Source: Cordia subcordata (taxonomy: Eukaryota; Streptophyta; Magnoliopsida; Boraginales; Cordiaceae). Taken from it: a stretch of 64,000 nucleotides of DNA. The position numbers and the translations under genes are program-made. Below the pieces are notes generated by a model, which worked only from the letters and a program-made list of their open reading frames with translations, was not told the origin of the DNA and ran no database searches. This document shows positions 21,656 to 32,977 of the stretch, piece by piece; the first letter of the stretch is position 1, and the number at the start of each line of letters is the position of its first letter. Location of the stretch: positions 9,424,001 through 9,488,000 of the forward strand of contig JAPTOF010000015.1 of NCBI GenBank assembly GCA_028554755.1, in the 5' to 3' direction.

Positions 21656-23244
21656 CCTCTTCCATATCATGAAGAAAATATTGCTGCACGAGACGTAGGA
21701 ACCATGGCCAACTATCTGTTATCTTAGCATCAACGATGGAAAATGCCAATGGCAAAACTATTCCTGTCATATTTGTCGTCAATGCTGTAAAAAGATAACC
21801 CTTGTATGGGCCCCGTAGGTGGGTACCGTTGAGCGTCATCACGGGTTGACAATGGTTCCATGCTACAATGCACGGTGCAAAAGCGCAGAAAACATAGTCG
21901 AAAATTTTGTACTTTGTCGTTGAACCCAGAAAGAACTTGTAAATTACGATCGTTCCCAGGTTCTTTCTCTTCAAAGCTCTAAAGAACTGTGGAAGGGACT
22001 GATAGGAGGCGTGCCAATCGCCATATACAAGTTCGATCGCCTTATTTCACCTGTGCCATGTCTTCCCATAAGATATATCCACCTGAAGTGCTTCCTTAAC
22101 GTGAGCTCGAACAAAACCTACCTCGAAATTGGGTTTTTGTTTTACAAAATGTCTTACCATAAATCTCACCAGATCAGCGATAAGATTTCTGTACCCACAC
22201 CGTCTGTTAGGAGCTAAGCAATTGTGTACCCGCAGTACTTTGTAATCTCAAATTGTCGGTGCGTGGATTTTTTGTGGGACGCAAGTACCATCTACATGGA
22301 TTATCGTGGTTGGTACTCTGGCAAGAAACGACGTACAAGCTCGGTGTGGACCGATCAACCACGTACTCTTATTGTACACTAACTGTGTACATCTGTACAG
22401 CCCTCTACACATCCTTTTTGGTAGGAAAAGCCATGCCCAATGCAAGCTTCTTCTTATCCGGGTCCCAAACAGGCTTGGTTGCTAGTACATTCATGCTATC
22501 CATGTAGTACTCCTGCGTAGCAATTTGTAACTCAACATGATCTAACTCTTTGACCATAGGTACTCCACCGTTGCTCGGACCACCTTCTATGTTAGAGTTT
22601 GCATATTCATCATCATCCCATGCATTTTGTTGGTTCAACTCCACATCCTCGTTCTTTTCTTCCAGCTCGGATTGAAATGCGTCCATATTTAAGTCGAACA
22701 TCGCATGCGTTCCTTTGGCATGTGATGTCCTTGCAACATTAAACGTGTCTTGAGGAGACACGTTTAAATTGGAGGACTCTGGCACGGTCGTCGCTTTGTC
22801 GACACCTTCATCTCGGTAACCAGTAAAATTTCTATTCAAATCGGGGACATCGTCATGAGAAGGAGTACCACTGACTGTCTGGGGAATTTACACGTTATTC
22901 ATGTCTACATCCACATAAACATCTGCCGTACACATGTAATTAGGATGACAAGCAATCTCGTATATGTCCCGCAACTCTTCATCGGAATTGACTACACTAA
23001 CACTGAAATATGGATATTGGGAGTTGATGAGTGCCGATTGAAAATGGTGATGCAATAGAACTCTGTCCATGCTGTAACACAAATTGAGCTTCTCATAAAC
23101 ACTATAAACAAACTCATCGTACAACATTTCTTTTGTTATTTTGACTTTGTGCCTTGGCTTTGTAGTCTCGTACTGTACGCCGAAAAGGCCATTTATTTTT
23201 TGGCCTTTATAATGTAAAATAACAGTCACTGCATTTGGATTCAT
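21580..23244 (-). pseudogene. MURA-like transposase of MULE-1 (truncated)
   Basis: On the minus strand the N-terminal MuDR-type module opens at 23244 (MNPNAVTVILHYKGQ; 118 codons). A hydrophilic linker and the KLALGMAFPTKKDV entry to the DNA-binding region follow (22839-22405), then broken frames. The DDE core is at 21974-21609: YVFCAFAPCIVAW, LNGTHLRGPYKG, LPLAFSIVDA, SWPWFL and IISDRHPEA. The first catalytic position is Asn in LNGTH where the family has Asp in DGT. The gene stops just after the second Asp block, so the catalytic Glu, SWIM finger and zinc knuckle are missing. Inactive. Confidence 0.82.
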
Positions 23245-23439
23245 ATTATTTTTTAGGATTGGTATGAAATATTGAGTAGTTTACAAGTACAATTTAGGGG
23301 TTTCAAACCTTTTAGCCGAGCTAAAATTACTGTTAACAAAACAGATGCAAGTTTTTTTACTAGCAATAGGCAAAAGCCAGATGTTTGGAAGCAAAGGGAA
23401 GAATGAAGGGGTTTATATAGCTAGTTGTGAGGCTGAGTT

Positions 23440-23815
23440 CGTCAGTTGAATACCCAAAATTTGCCGAAATTGGGATTTCGACTATTCAAGAAGCGAATAT
23501 GGCTGCCACCTTGTCAGCCATATATTCGTTGATGTGAAGTGTGAATGACGGGACAAATTTTTGGCTATTGAATAGTTGAAATTGACTATTAAAAACCAGA
23601 AATCTGCCAGGTTGACAGAGGAATATATTCTTGAATAGCCAAATGTAATTTTCGGTTGTTGAATAGCCGAAACTAATTTTCGGCTATTCAAAGGCCAAAA
23701 TTAGTTATTGAATAACCGAAATCACTACGTGGCCTGCCAATATGTAAAAAGCGAGTTTGATGGTAGTTGAATTGCCTATTTCGGTCTTTCAATAATCGAA
23801 AGTGCTACTTTTGGA
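23440..23815. repeat. Right subterminal motif array of MULE-1
   Basis: At least eight copies of TTGAATAGCCGAAA-like motifs in both orientations (for example near 23571, 23632, 23655, 23680 and 23705), some back to back as short palindromes. It lies between the transposase start and the right TIR. Confidence 0.75.
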
Positions 23816-23861
23816 ATGCAATCCAAAACAAGACTATTTTTGTTAATGATATTAGAAATGG

Positions 23862-23882
23862 TGTTATTTATAAAAAAAGATC
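23862..23882 (-). repeat. Right TIR core of MULE-1
   Basis: Inverted partner of 18677-18697, followed by the GTTATTTCT TSD. Confidence 0.8.
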
Positions 23883-23891
23883 GTTATTTCT
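23883..23891. repeat. Right 9-bp TSD of MULE-1
   Basis: GTTATTTCT, identical to 18668-18676. Confidence 0.9.
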
Positions 23892-24009
23892 AGTCATATA
23901 TTTAAAATTTTCATTCCCTCGTAATTTTGTTTATTATTAAGAGCTAGTACTTCATTTTAATAAAGCTAAAGTCTCGTGTTTATGTGAATATCACTTTTAA
24001 GTAGATAGG

Positions 24010-25115
24010 ACCACATCGGCAATCCAAGACTTAGGTCCAGACAAAATTTTGTAAGCCTTGGCATTCCTAGACATGCTACATCTACGACCCATAAATCAGA
24101 TCTAGATAAAATTCAGTAAGCCTGGCATTCCCAGGCAAGCTACATCTACGACCCAAGAATTAGGTTTAGAGAAAAATTAGTAAGCATTGACATCCTAAGC
24201 ACGCTACATTTATGACCCATGAATCGGGTCTAGATAAAATTTAGTAAATCCTGGCATTTCTAGACACATATATTTGTGACCTAAAAATTGGGTCCAAACA
24301 AAATTCAATAAACCTTGGCATTCTCAGGCAAGCTACATCTGTGACCCAAGAATCGGGTTCAGATGTAATTCAGTAAGCCGTGGCATTTCTAGGCATACTG
24401 TATTTGCAACCCAAGAATAAGGCCCAGATAAAATTCAATAAGCTCTGACATTCCCCAACACGGTACATCTGCGACCTATGACTTAGGTGCAGATACAATT
24501 TAGTAAGCTTGGCATATGCTATCCAGGCACACTATATCTGTAACTCAAAAATCTGGGCCAAATAAAACTCAATAATCCCCCAGGCATATTCTATCTAGGT
24601 CTTGTTAAATCCAACGTAGCTTGAAGCTCTTTATCCAAGCTCACAGTGCCTGCGACCTGAACATCGGTTTAATTAAATTCAATGTGCCTTTATGTCTTTT
24701 AATCTAAAGCCCCTTGTGTTTGTGATCCAAAGATTAGGTGCAGTTGAATTCAAGACAGCTTGACGTAGTTCTTCCAAGCCTAAGACATCTATGACCCAAA
24801 AATTAGGTCCAGACAATTACAGTATCAGTTCACGTATTTCTTCCGAGCCCAAAGCGTCTGCGACCCAAAAATCGCGTCCAAAAGAATTACAGCAAGGCGT
24901 GACCTATTTCTTCCAAGACCAACATGTTTGCAACCTAAAGATCAGGTCCAAACAAGTATAGCAAGGCTTAACAAATCTCAATTAGGTCTATTACGTCTAT
25001 GACCCAAAAATCGGGTCTCAACACATTTTATCCAAGCACAGACATTTGTGACCTAATAATCGGGCCTAGGTAAAAGCGACAAGTCCTAAAATACTTGACT
25101 GAAGCCTGATATATT
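24010..25115. repeat. Degenerate tandem repeat, 64-bp period
   Basis: The block CTACATCTACGACCCA...GGTCCAGATAAAATTCAGTAAGC...GGCATTCC recurs. The CTACATCTACGACC landmark falls at about 24076, 24140, 24204, 24266, 24333, 24398 and 24462, a spacing of 62-67 bp. Later copies (to 25115) are more diverged. It lies between the internal region and the polypurine tract of the short-LTR element, where some plant gypsy elements carry tandem repeats. Confidence 0.85.
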
Positions 25116-25560
25116 TGTAAACGTGCAGATCCAAGTCAATACAATAAAACTGGTCATTTCCTATGCTTATCAATAGAACTACATCTTTTTCAAGTGCATC
25201 TAGGTTCTATAGGATCTGCATCAACTCAACTTTGAAAATGACGTGACCCATACAATAGAAATTGAGCAAATAAGAAAAGAAGAAGGAAGGAAAAAAGGGA
25301 GAAGAAAGGGAGAAATTAACATTAACTTGTATGTTCCTTAGAGAGAAGTGAAGATCCCTGCTCGGGGGGAAAAGTATCCGATGAGAATGATGCAAGAAAA
25401 GAAAGAAATGATGGGTATGTGAGCGAATGTTTCCAAGGCTCGCTTATGGAACACGTACACTGAAATAATTAAGGCAAGGCCAAAAAATGATTTACGCTAA
25501 TTGACATGTACTTTAAGCTACTCCACATCCCGTTTAAGGTATGTGGAGTAAGGGGTAAAC

Positions 25561-25785
25561 TGTAGAAGCCATATTTGGATTGTGGGTTATGGGGGCCAAA
25601 AAAAATATAAATGGAAGGGCCTTTAATCCATACTAGTCAACCATGTTATAATGGAAAGTCCATTATCCTTGGGCCACGACCATAAGGGAATCAAATCTTC
25701 CCACGACTGGAGAAATTATAGCTATTCATAGAGAAAGCTTCTTTCTAAAGAGAGAGAGGCGTTGCTTTTAAGAACACGATATATT
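25561..25785 (+). repeat. Truncated 3' LTR of the short-LTR element
   Basis: Matches 16942-17170 from TGTAGA to AAGAACACG, then the similarity ends abruptly near 25785. A polypurine tract precedes it. Confidence 0.75.
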
Positions 25786-26729
25786 TACTGTAGAAAATTT
25801 TCAACCGTTTTCTTCCAAATTTCTTCCTAAAATTGGCTTGCCCACTTCAAAAAACAAAGATTTTACCGATTATTTTCACAAAAACAACGCAAAATCATGG
25901 TGAATCTTAGAGGAAAAAGTCAAGCACCTGGGAGAAAAGGAAAAAGGGCAAGAACTCAATCTCCTCCACCACCACCACCTCCGGCATCCAAGATTCAAGG
26001 CGTTGCTTGCCGAAGACACACACTCACCGCACATAAGTCTCCTTGTCTTCTCAAAATGCAGCACCTACTGGTTCTCGCAGTTAGTCCTTCTCTCAATTGT
26101 GGCCCACATGCCACAAGATTGTCGTGTCTTTATCACTTTTCCTCATTCAAACCGTCAAAACACATGATTGTACTTATCCAAGAAGACCAACAAACATCCA
26201 TCTATTAATCTCTTCAATTTACACCTTCCTAAAGGTCGAAACATCTTTGTCCACTCCAAAAAACACATACAACCACTTAGAATTTGGCCAAATGGACTGC
26301 AAATTCGGACTCCACACATCAAAAAACCTTTGGGAATACCTAGTCAACTCTAGTCATCACCCGGTCAAACATAAAACCGCAGTCAAAGTCAACAAAATCC
26401 CAAAAAGATGCACATTGGAGTTGAATCCTGCAAAACGGAGCTCAAAATCGGTCAAACCCCTACAACCCTTCGGTCAACGCTAGCCAAACCTTCTGTTGAC
26501 CACAAACTCACAAAACTTGACCTGCTTGTATCTTACAATCCGACCGTCGGATCATCGTGAAATTTTAACAACTTACTCTTCTCATTGCAAAGAACATTCA
26601 GCAATAAACAGATCATTGGTGTCTCTTTTTTCATTTTCATGCACCAACACAATGGAACCAAATTTTCACCAAACAACGAAAAACTGTGTGTTTTCACCCC
26701 ATTCGTGCACGCCCAGTTCTTCAAATCGG
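25786..26729 (-). mobile_element. Leader/interior of a truncated copia-type element
   Basis: It lies directly inside the PBS of the LTR at 26745-27223, so in element sense (minus) it is the region after the 5' LTR. Minus-strand frames exist (26847-26533, 26064-25876), but none shows a gag or pol motif. The element is cut at about 25786, where it meets the truncated 3' LTR of the neighbouring element. Confidence 0.45.
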
Positions 26730-26741
26730 GCTCTGATATCA
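26730..26741 (-). other. Copia primer-binding site (initiator tRNA-Met type)
   Basis: The minus strand reads TGATATCAGAGC. The canonical copia PBS is TGGTATCAGAGC; there is one G-to-A change. It lies 3 bp from the LTR end. Confidence 0.7.
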
Positions 26742-26744
26742 GTT

Positions 26745-27223
26745 TGTTGGGAAATCGGGGTGTTTGGAACGAAAATAAACAAAATAGAGAAAGATAAAAC
26801 ACGATAGACACAATATTTTTATCGTGGTTACACAATATTTTTATCATGGTTCGGCCTTCAGCCTATGTCTAAGGACAGACAAGAGATTTCACTATGATAA
26901 GAACGAATACAACACAGAGAGAGAGGGCTTAGGCCTAGGGGCCCTCGCCCTTCACATTTTTCTCACCCTCAAGGTCACTCGTTCTCCATCTTACCTCTCT
27001 GTTTCTCCATCTCACTTGAATACAATAGGCAAAGCCCTTATTTATAGAGTACAAAAAACACTAAATATGGTAGCACTATGAATATGGTAATGCTCCAAAT
27101 ATGGTAAGACTAGAGATATGGTAGGAGAACAAATAAGGCAAGACTCCAAATATTGTAGGCTTCTTAATTTGGCCATAAATAGGATCTTTGCTACCTATTC
27201 ATAATACGGGCCATATTCCAACA
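26745..27223 (-). repeat. Copia-type 5' LTR (479 bp)
   Basis: It has perfect inverted termini TGTTGG...CCAACA with the PBS adjacent on its left. It contains a TTCGGCCTTCAGCC block and repeated ATATGGTA units near 27065-27120. The other LTR is not in the window. Confidence 0.7.
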
Positions 27224-27280
27224 GTTATTATATAGGGGTTGATGCAGATCAAGCTGAGTTGACAATGTTAGGAACACCAT

Positions 27281-28498
27281 TGATGCTGTTTTAAAATCCC
27301 GCAAGTGCATGAATTAGAAGTAATACAGTGTGTGCAAGAGTATGAGTATCATCTCCTCAGGGAGGTCTTTAACTATGGCTATAAGTGTTATGCATCCTAA
27401 ACTAGTTACGTGTAGAAATGAAATTATTTTTGAGATGTTTTTGTATTTTGAATTGAACGGAACTCTAAATTAAAGACTAAATTAAACTACCTAAACTAAT
27501 TTGTGTAATAGAAAGACAAACAAACTAGGGAAAGGGTGATCAAATCAATAAAGAAGGACTACGATGATTACTACTCTATTATGGGGTCGGGATTTTATTC
27601 TTGCTTTGAGTATTTTGATGGCTCTGATTGCTTCTTTTAGAGGTCAAATTCACTAACCGTGTTATCCCTAGTTCTTGATGCAATCGTATTCCTAAGTGGA
27701 TCTTACTTACAGCATGGCCTTATCCTTGTTAACTAGGGTTTTAGGGCTTAATTGATTAAGACTTCCAGACTGATGATTAATACTAACCTAGGGTTTAAAC
27801 TGTCAATTGTGTTTCAAGGTAAGGTCTAATCCTCCTAAGTTTAACTAAGTGTAATGGGTAACCTATTAGTTTTATTTCATCATAAACACCATGCATTAAG
27901 CCTAGTTATAAATTCAAGCACAATTAATCAACATCATATAAGTGGATACGAGAAATTAAAAGCATAACAATACATGTTTCTCCATTAAGACAATTAATCA
28001 AACACATAGACATGTTCAACAAACAGTTAAAATGATAAAAACCAAACATGCATTTAAACCATTAAAATATCCCAAAACAAGTTTTACAATCCTTAACCCA
28101 TAATAGAAATAGTAATCAATCCTAAAAGGATTTAGCTCAATATGTCAAAAGAGAGTGCAAAATTGATATTTATCAAAAACATCAATTTTATGTCCAAGAA
28201 ATTAAATCCCAAGTTTAAAACTTCTTCTCTTTTCCATTTTGTGCAAATCCATCTTCTTCTCCAAGTTTTGCTCCAAGATGGCCCCAAAAATCTTGCAGAA
28301 AATAGCTCCAAATTAGATCAAAATAAAGATAAAAAGCAAACAAAATAAAAATAAAACAAAACATATTTTTTTAGATTTTTTAAAGATTTTTTTTCTATTT
28401 TTTCTGATTTTTTCTTTCTTGGCTAGTGAAGGAGTCAAGAGCTCTTTATTTGTTGCATTGTGTGGCTCTTTTCTCTGCTCATGAAGCTTGCTGGTACT

Positions 28499-28532
<34 letters not shown>

Positions 28533-28735
28533 GGTGCTGTGTTTGTGTGCTCGAAAGAAAGGAAAAGAAAAGGAAAGAAATGGTGAGGGGTCCACGGGTA
28601 GCTTTTTAGGTTACAATATAATATAATATATTATAATTATATATTATGTATATGTGTGGTGTGAAAGGCGTGTGTGTGTATGTATTATATGTAATATATA
28701 TGTATGTAAGTATATACATATACACACACACACAG

Positions 28736-28768
<33 letters not shown>

Positions 28769-29253
28769 TATAATATAATATACTAATTATTCATTAAACT
28801 AATTAAATATCCTAATACTAACTTAATAAATTCTAACCTAAAAATGTCCTAACCTATTTAATAAATCCTAATTTATTTAATGTGTCCTAAGCTAATTAAA
28901 TACTAACCGAAGAATGACCTAAAAACTTAGTTCTGATTAAATTAGTGTCCGAAATTCTAATCTAGTAACCCTAATTTTAATAAATATGTCTTAATGGCCT
29001 AATTTCCTAATATCTTAATTCTAATCTCACCTAATTAGATTAATTTTCTAATCCCTAATTAATCAAAATTACTATTTAAAAAATGAAAATAAAATAAAAA
29101 CACATAAAATGATAAGAAATAATACACCACACATAAACACTCGATGAGACTCAATAATCACTAAGAAGCTCAAAGTGGCCAAAATTAGCATCAAAACACG
29201 CACTTGAACACACTCAAAATCATGCAAGTTACGCTCCAAATACATACATATCA
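27281..29253 (-). repeat. Left LTR (3' LTR) of element 3
   Basis: Begins TGATGCTGTTTTAAAA and ends TACATACATATCA. It includes a (TA)n run at 28502-28529 and AT-rich blocks. No gene. Confidence 0.88.
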
Positions 29254-29340
29254 ACACCCCTAAACCTTCTCCTTGCTTGTCCGAAGCAAGGCCGTTCCTA
29301 AGTTACGCTCCAAATACATACACATCAAGACCCCAAACCT
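29254..29340 (-). other. Polypurine tract with a partial LTR-start duplication
   Basis: In minus sense, GGACAAGCAAGGAGAAGG... precedes the LTR. About 35 bp of LTR-start sequence (GTTACGCTCCAAATACATAC on the plus strand) appears again at 29297-29331, inside the element. Confidence 0.7.
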
Positions 29341-31352
29341 AGATGCCCGAAGTGCAAATGCTACTCATGTTCTCAGTGAGCTTCACTATTTTTGGCATAT
29401 TGGAATTGTTTCGTTTTGTGTGCACAGATCTTTGAAGAATTTCACGTTAGCAGGAATAGACACACTGGCGTCAACTAGAGGAAGGTTCATCGTAAGGTCT
29501 CTCAAGTGCTTTAAGATCTTACTCATCCTAGTATCCTTAATAGGTCTAGGCTTCTCCAGTGCAATTAGAGAATGTGCTAGAGGGACGACATCACTAGATT
29601 CTACAGACTACTTCACCTCCCTATGTGGAATGGTACTACTCTCATCTCTCTTTCTAGTGGTCTCCTCTCTCTCATGGTCCCTAACCTCACTAGGCTTTAT
29701 AAGAACAATAGGTGTAAACTCAACTGAATTTTCTTTCTCTCCTACCTTATTGTCAATGACTCTACTACTTCTAAGTGTAATAACTGCTTTCGCCTATACA
29801 TGAGTGGTGTAAGAGGGATTATTGGAATAACTGGATTGACCTCTAGGGTTTACCTTAGACTGGGCAGGTAACTTGCATGGCTCTCTAGCACTTAAATGAC
29901 TAGCTAACTATCCTAACTGGGCATCCATCTTAGCCATGTGCTACTATTGTGACTGAAACATCTACAATAGAAGATGAAACCTATCGTCGCTACTAGGCTG
30001 GATAGAGGATGGTACAGGAAGTGAGGGTATAGACTGAGTGGGAAGAGCGGGAATAGATGGGCACTGGTCCTATGGGGTACCAGGAAGTTTAAATGAATTT
30101 ACATGATAAAAACCTAGTAGGTTTGACTTAGCAGAACGAGATCGCTACAAAGTGATTATTACACCAAGAAAACTTAGGGTTATCCCTCCACCCCGAATTA
30201 TATGTGAGTACCCTTGTGTAGCATGAATTTGCTTCTAAATGAATTCTCAAAACTGTGGTGTTAATGGGTAAGCTATATTCTCGTGGGATGACTCAAAACA
30301 AAAGGCACACAACTCAATGACAGTAGGAGAAGATTATAATACTAGTGGATTGGCCCTATGGCTAGGACTAGGTGCTAGACCTAAAGAAATCAACTGGTCA
30401 AGCTTATGGGTCAATTCTTCAACCTTAGTAGGAAGATCATGGCATGTGCTTACTTCATTCACTTATCTCATAAGATTACTCCTACTAGACCTATCCATTG
30501 CCATATTCTGAAAAGAATCCTCAACAACACACTCTAAGATCCCTCAAGTGTCAGTAGGTCTCAGATTATAGAATCCCCCACCTGACATGGCATTCACTAT
30601 CATACGCTGGGACTCGGTAAGACCCCTAAAGAAGTACTGCAGAAGATTGTGGGTACCATACCCATGATGTGGACACTAATGCACTAAATCATTATACCTC
30701 TCCCACGTCTCATGGAAAGATTTAAACTCGTGCTGAGAGAAGGTCATAATCAAAGCTCAAAGGTTAGCGGTCTTAGCCATGGGATAAAACCTCTAATAGA
30801 ATCGAGACTAGAGCTTATCCCAAGATGTAATAGCTCCATCGGGCAAGAATTGAAGCCATTGCTTGGCTTTATCCTTAAGGGAGAAAGGGAAAAGTCTAAG
30901 CCTAATGTTCTCTTAAGACACATTTGGAAAATTGAAGGTAGAACAAATCTCTACAAAATTAGTGACATGTGTGAGGGGACTCTCATTACTCCGGCCATAG
31001 AAAGACGGGAACATTGCTAATATCCCATGCTAAATCTCAAAACTCGCCTCCCTCAAACCTGGTGGATAAATGGCCATATTTGGCTCAAAGGCATGAGGAA
31101 AGAAGTATTGCCTAAGGGTCATGTCATCGATTGCTTGGCGTGGCTTTGGAATCCTAGAAAGCTCAATATTCTCATTATGTGGAACAACAGGAGGAGGAAG
31201 AGGAGGAGGATTATCATTCCCATTATGTGGAATAAGAGGGGAGAGATCATTCCTATTTTTTGCAGATTGCGTTCTAAGTTCCTAAGATGATAGTGAATTC
31301 TCTACGGTTCAGGATTAAAAGGAACTAAGTTAGGTCTAAGTGAACGTCTACC
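29341..31352 (-). pseudogene. Element 3 gag and pre-protease linker
   Basis: The minus strand reads the same order as element 1 gag: MLGRRSLRPNLVPFNPEP near 31352, an FEIKP-type block, the capsid core near 30700-30900, then the QPEVNPRG linker and, near 29400-29520, the HLKDL and KFFKDLCT blocks. It ends at about 29341, just where the protease should begin, and runs into the polypurine tract. Many stops. Plus-strand open frames over this stretch (for example 29273-29803) are antisense shadows. Confidence 0.7.
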
Positions 31353-31637
31353 AAGCATGCACAAAAATAAACAAAATCTCCTTCCAACTCTTCAACCCTC
31401 GAAATTGTAATTTCAACCTAAATCTATAGCACAGAAACCACAAATCCCTAAAAACTACAAAAGAAATAACACAAAATAGAAATGCAAAATCAAACAAAAC
31501 ACAATGCAAAAATAAGATACAAACTATCATGAAAATAAAAGAGAACAACAAAAACTAAGACTACTACTAGAACAAAAACAGAAATAACAAAGCACGTAAT
31601 TAATTTAGAACACACAAATAAAAGAAACCAACCATGC

Positions 31638-31660
31638 CTCCCCGGCAACGACGCCAAAAA
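31638..31660 (-). other. Primer-binding site of element 3
   Basis: The minus strand reads TTTTTGGCGTCGTTGCCGGG, one change from the Athila-like TTTTTGGCGCCGTTGCCGGG. Confidence 0.85.
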
Positions 31661-31662
31661 CT

Positions 31663-32904
31663 TGATATTGTTTTAAAAACCCACAAGTGCACAAATTAGA
31701 AGTAGTGTAGTATGTGCAAGAGTACGAGTATCGTCTTCTCAAGGGGGGCTCTAATTGTGGCTATAAATGTTATGCGTCCTAAACTAGTTACGTGCAGAAA
31801 CGAAATTATTTTTGAGATTTTTTTGAATTTTGAATTGAACGCAACTCTAAATAAAAGACTAAATTAAGCTGCCTAAACTAACTTTTGCAACAGAAAGATA
31901 AACAAACTAGGGAAAGGGTGATCAAATCAATAAAGAAGGACTCGGGTGATTACTACTCTATTATGTGGTCGGGATTTTATTCTTACTTTGAATATTTTGA
32001 TGGCTCTGATTACTTCTTTTAGAGGTCCAAATTGACTAACTGTATTATCCCCATTTCTTGATAGAATCCTATTCCTAAGTGAATCTTACTTACGACATAG
32101 CCTTGTCCTTATTAACTAGGGTTTTAGGGCTTAATTGATTGAGACTTCTTGATTGATGATGATTAGTACTAACCTAGGGTTTAAACTATTAACTGTGTTT
32201 TAAGGTAAGGTCTCATCCTTGTAAGTTTAACTAAGTGTAATGGGTGACCTATTAGTTGTATTTCATCCTAACTACCATGCTTTAAGCCTAGTTATAAATT
32301 CAAGCACAATTAATCAACATCGTATAAGCGGATATGAGAAATCAAGAGTATAATAATACATGTTTCTCCATTTAGTCAATTAGTCAAACACATATACATG
32401 TTCAGCAATCACCATTAAAATGATAAAAACCAAACATGCATTTAAACCATCAAAATATCCAAAAACAAGTTTTATAATCCTTAACCCATAAAAGAAATAG
32501 TAATCAACCCTAAAAAGATTTAGCTTAACATGTCAAAAGAGAGTGCAAAACTGAAATTTAATATCAAAAACATCAATTCCATGTCCAAGAAATTAAAATC
32601 CCAAGTTTAAAACCTCTTCTTTTTTCAATTTCGGGCAAATCCATCTTCTTCTCCAAGATTTTTCTCCAAGTTTTGCTCCAAGATAGCCCCATAAATCTTG
32701 CAAAAAATAGCTCCAAATTAGCTCAAATAAAGATAAAAAATAAAGAAAATAAAAATAAAAATAAGATTTTTTTTTAGAATTGTTTTTGGAATTAGTTTGT
32801 ATTTTTTTTTATGATTTTTCTTTCTTGGCCAGTGAAGGAGCTAAAAGCTCTTTATTTGCTATGTTGTACGGCTCTCCTTCTTTGCTCTTGAAGCTCGCTG
32901 GTGC

Positions 32905-32977
<73 letters not shown>

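Larger units (their letters stand above)
18677..23882. mobile_element. MULE-1: Mutator-like element with a PMD gene and a MURA-type transposase
   Basis: The left end GGATTTTTTTATAAATAACA matches, inverted, the right end, which reads GATCTTTTTTTATAAATAAC on the minus strand. A looser inverted similarity (AAAAATAG..., then ...AAAGTAGCA) continues inward for about 100 bp. Flanks are the perfect 9-bp direct repeat GTTATTTCT. Inside are a PMD gene on the plus strand (19860-21558) and a MuDR/MURA-like transposase on the minus strand (21580-23244), convergent and nearly touching. Both subterminal regions carry repeated TTCGGCTATTCAA-like motifs. The length is 5206 bp. Confidence 0.88.
16942..25785 (+). 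mobile_element. LTR element with short LTRs and no recognisable pol, split by MULE-1
   Basis: The 5' LTR (16942-17293) begins TGTAGAGGCCATCTTTGG and ends in CTACA. It is followed within 3 bp by a PBS. The 3' LTR (25561-about 25785, truncated) begins TGTAGAAGCCATATTTGG after a polypurine tract (GGAGTAAGGGGTAAAC). Removing MULE-1 leaves about 3 kb of interior with no gag or pol that I can recognise, so it is non-autonomous or very old. The interior contains a 64-bp-period tandem repeat. Confidence 0.75.

Noticed and set aside
24010..25115. Evenly spaced repeats resembling a CRISPR array
   Set aside because: There are no unique spacers; the whole 64-bp unit repeats. The context is a plant retrotransposon.
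25897..26483. Plus-strand frames of 103 and 128 codons
   Set aside because: No motif; they overlap the leader of a minus-strand copia element defined by its PBS and LTR.
29273..29803. 176-codon plus-strand frame, the longest on that strand nearby
   Set aside because: It lies antisense to the element 3 gag linker, whose minus-strand reading matches elements 1 and 2; the plus frame has no family features.
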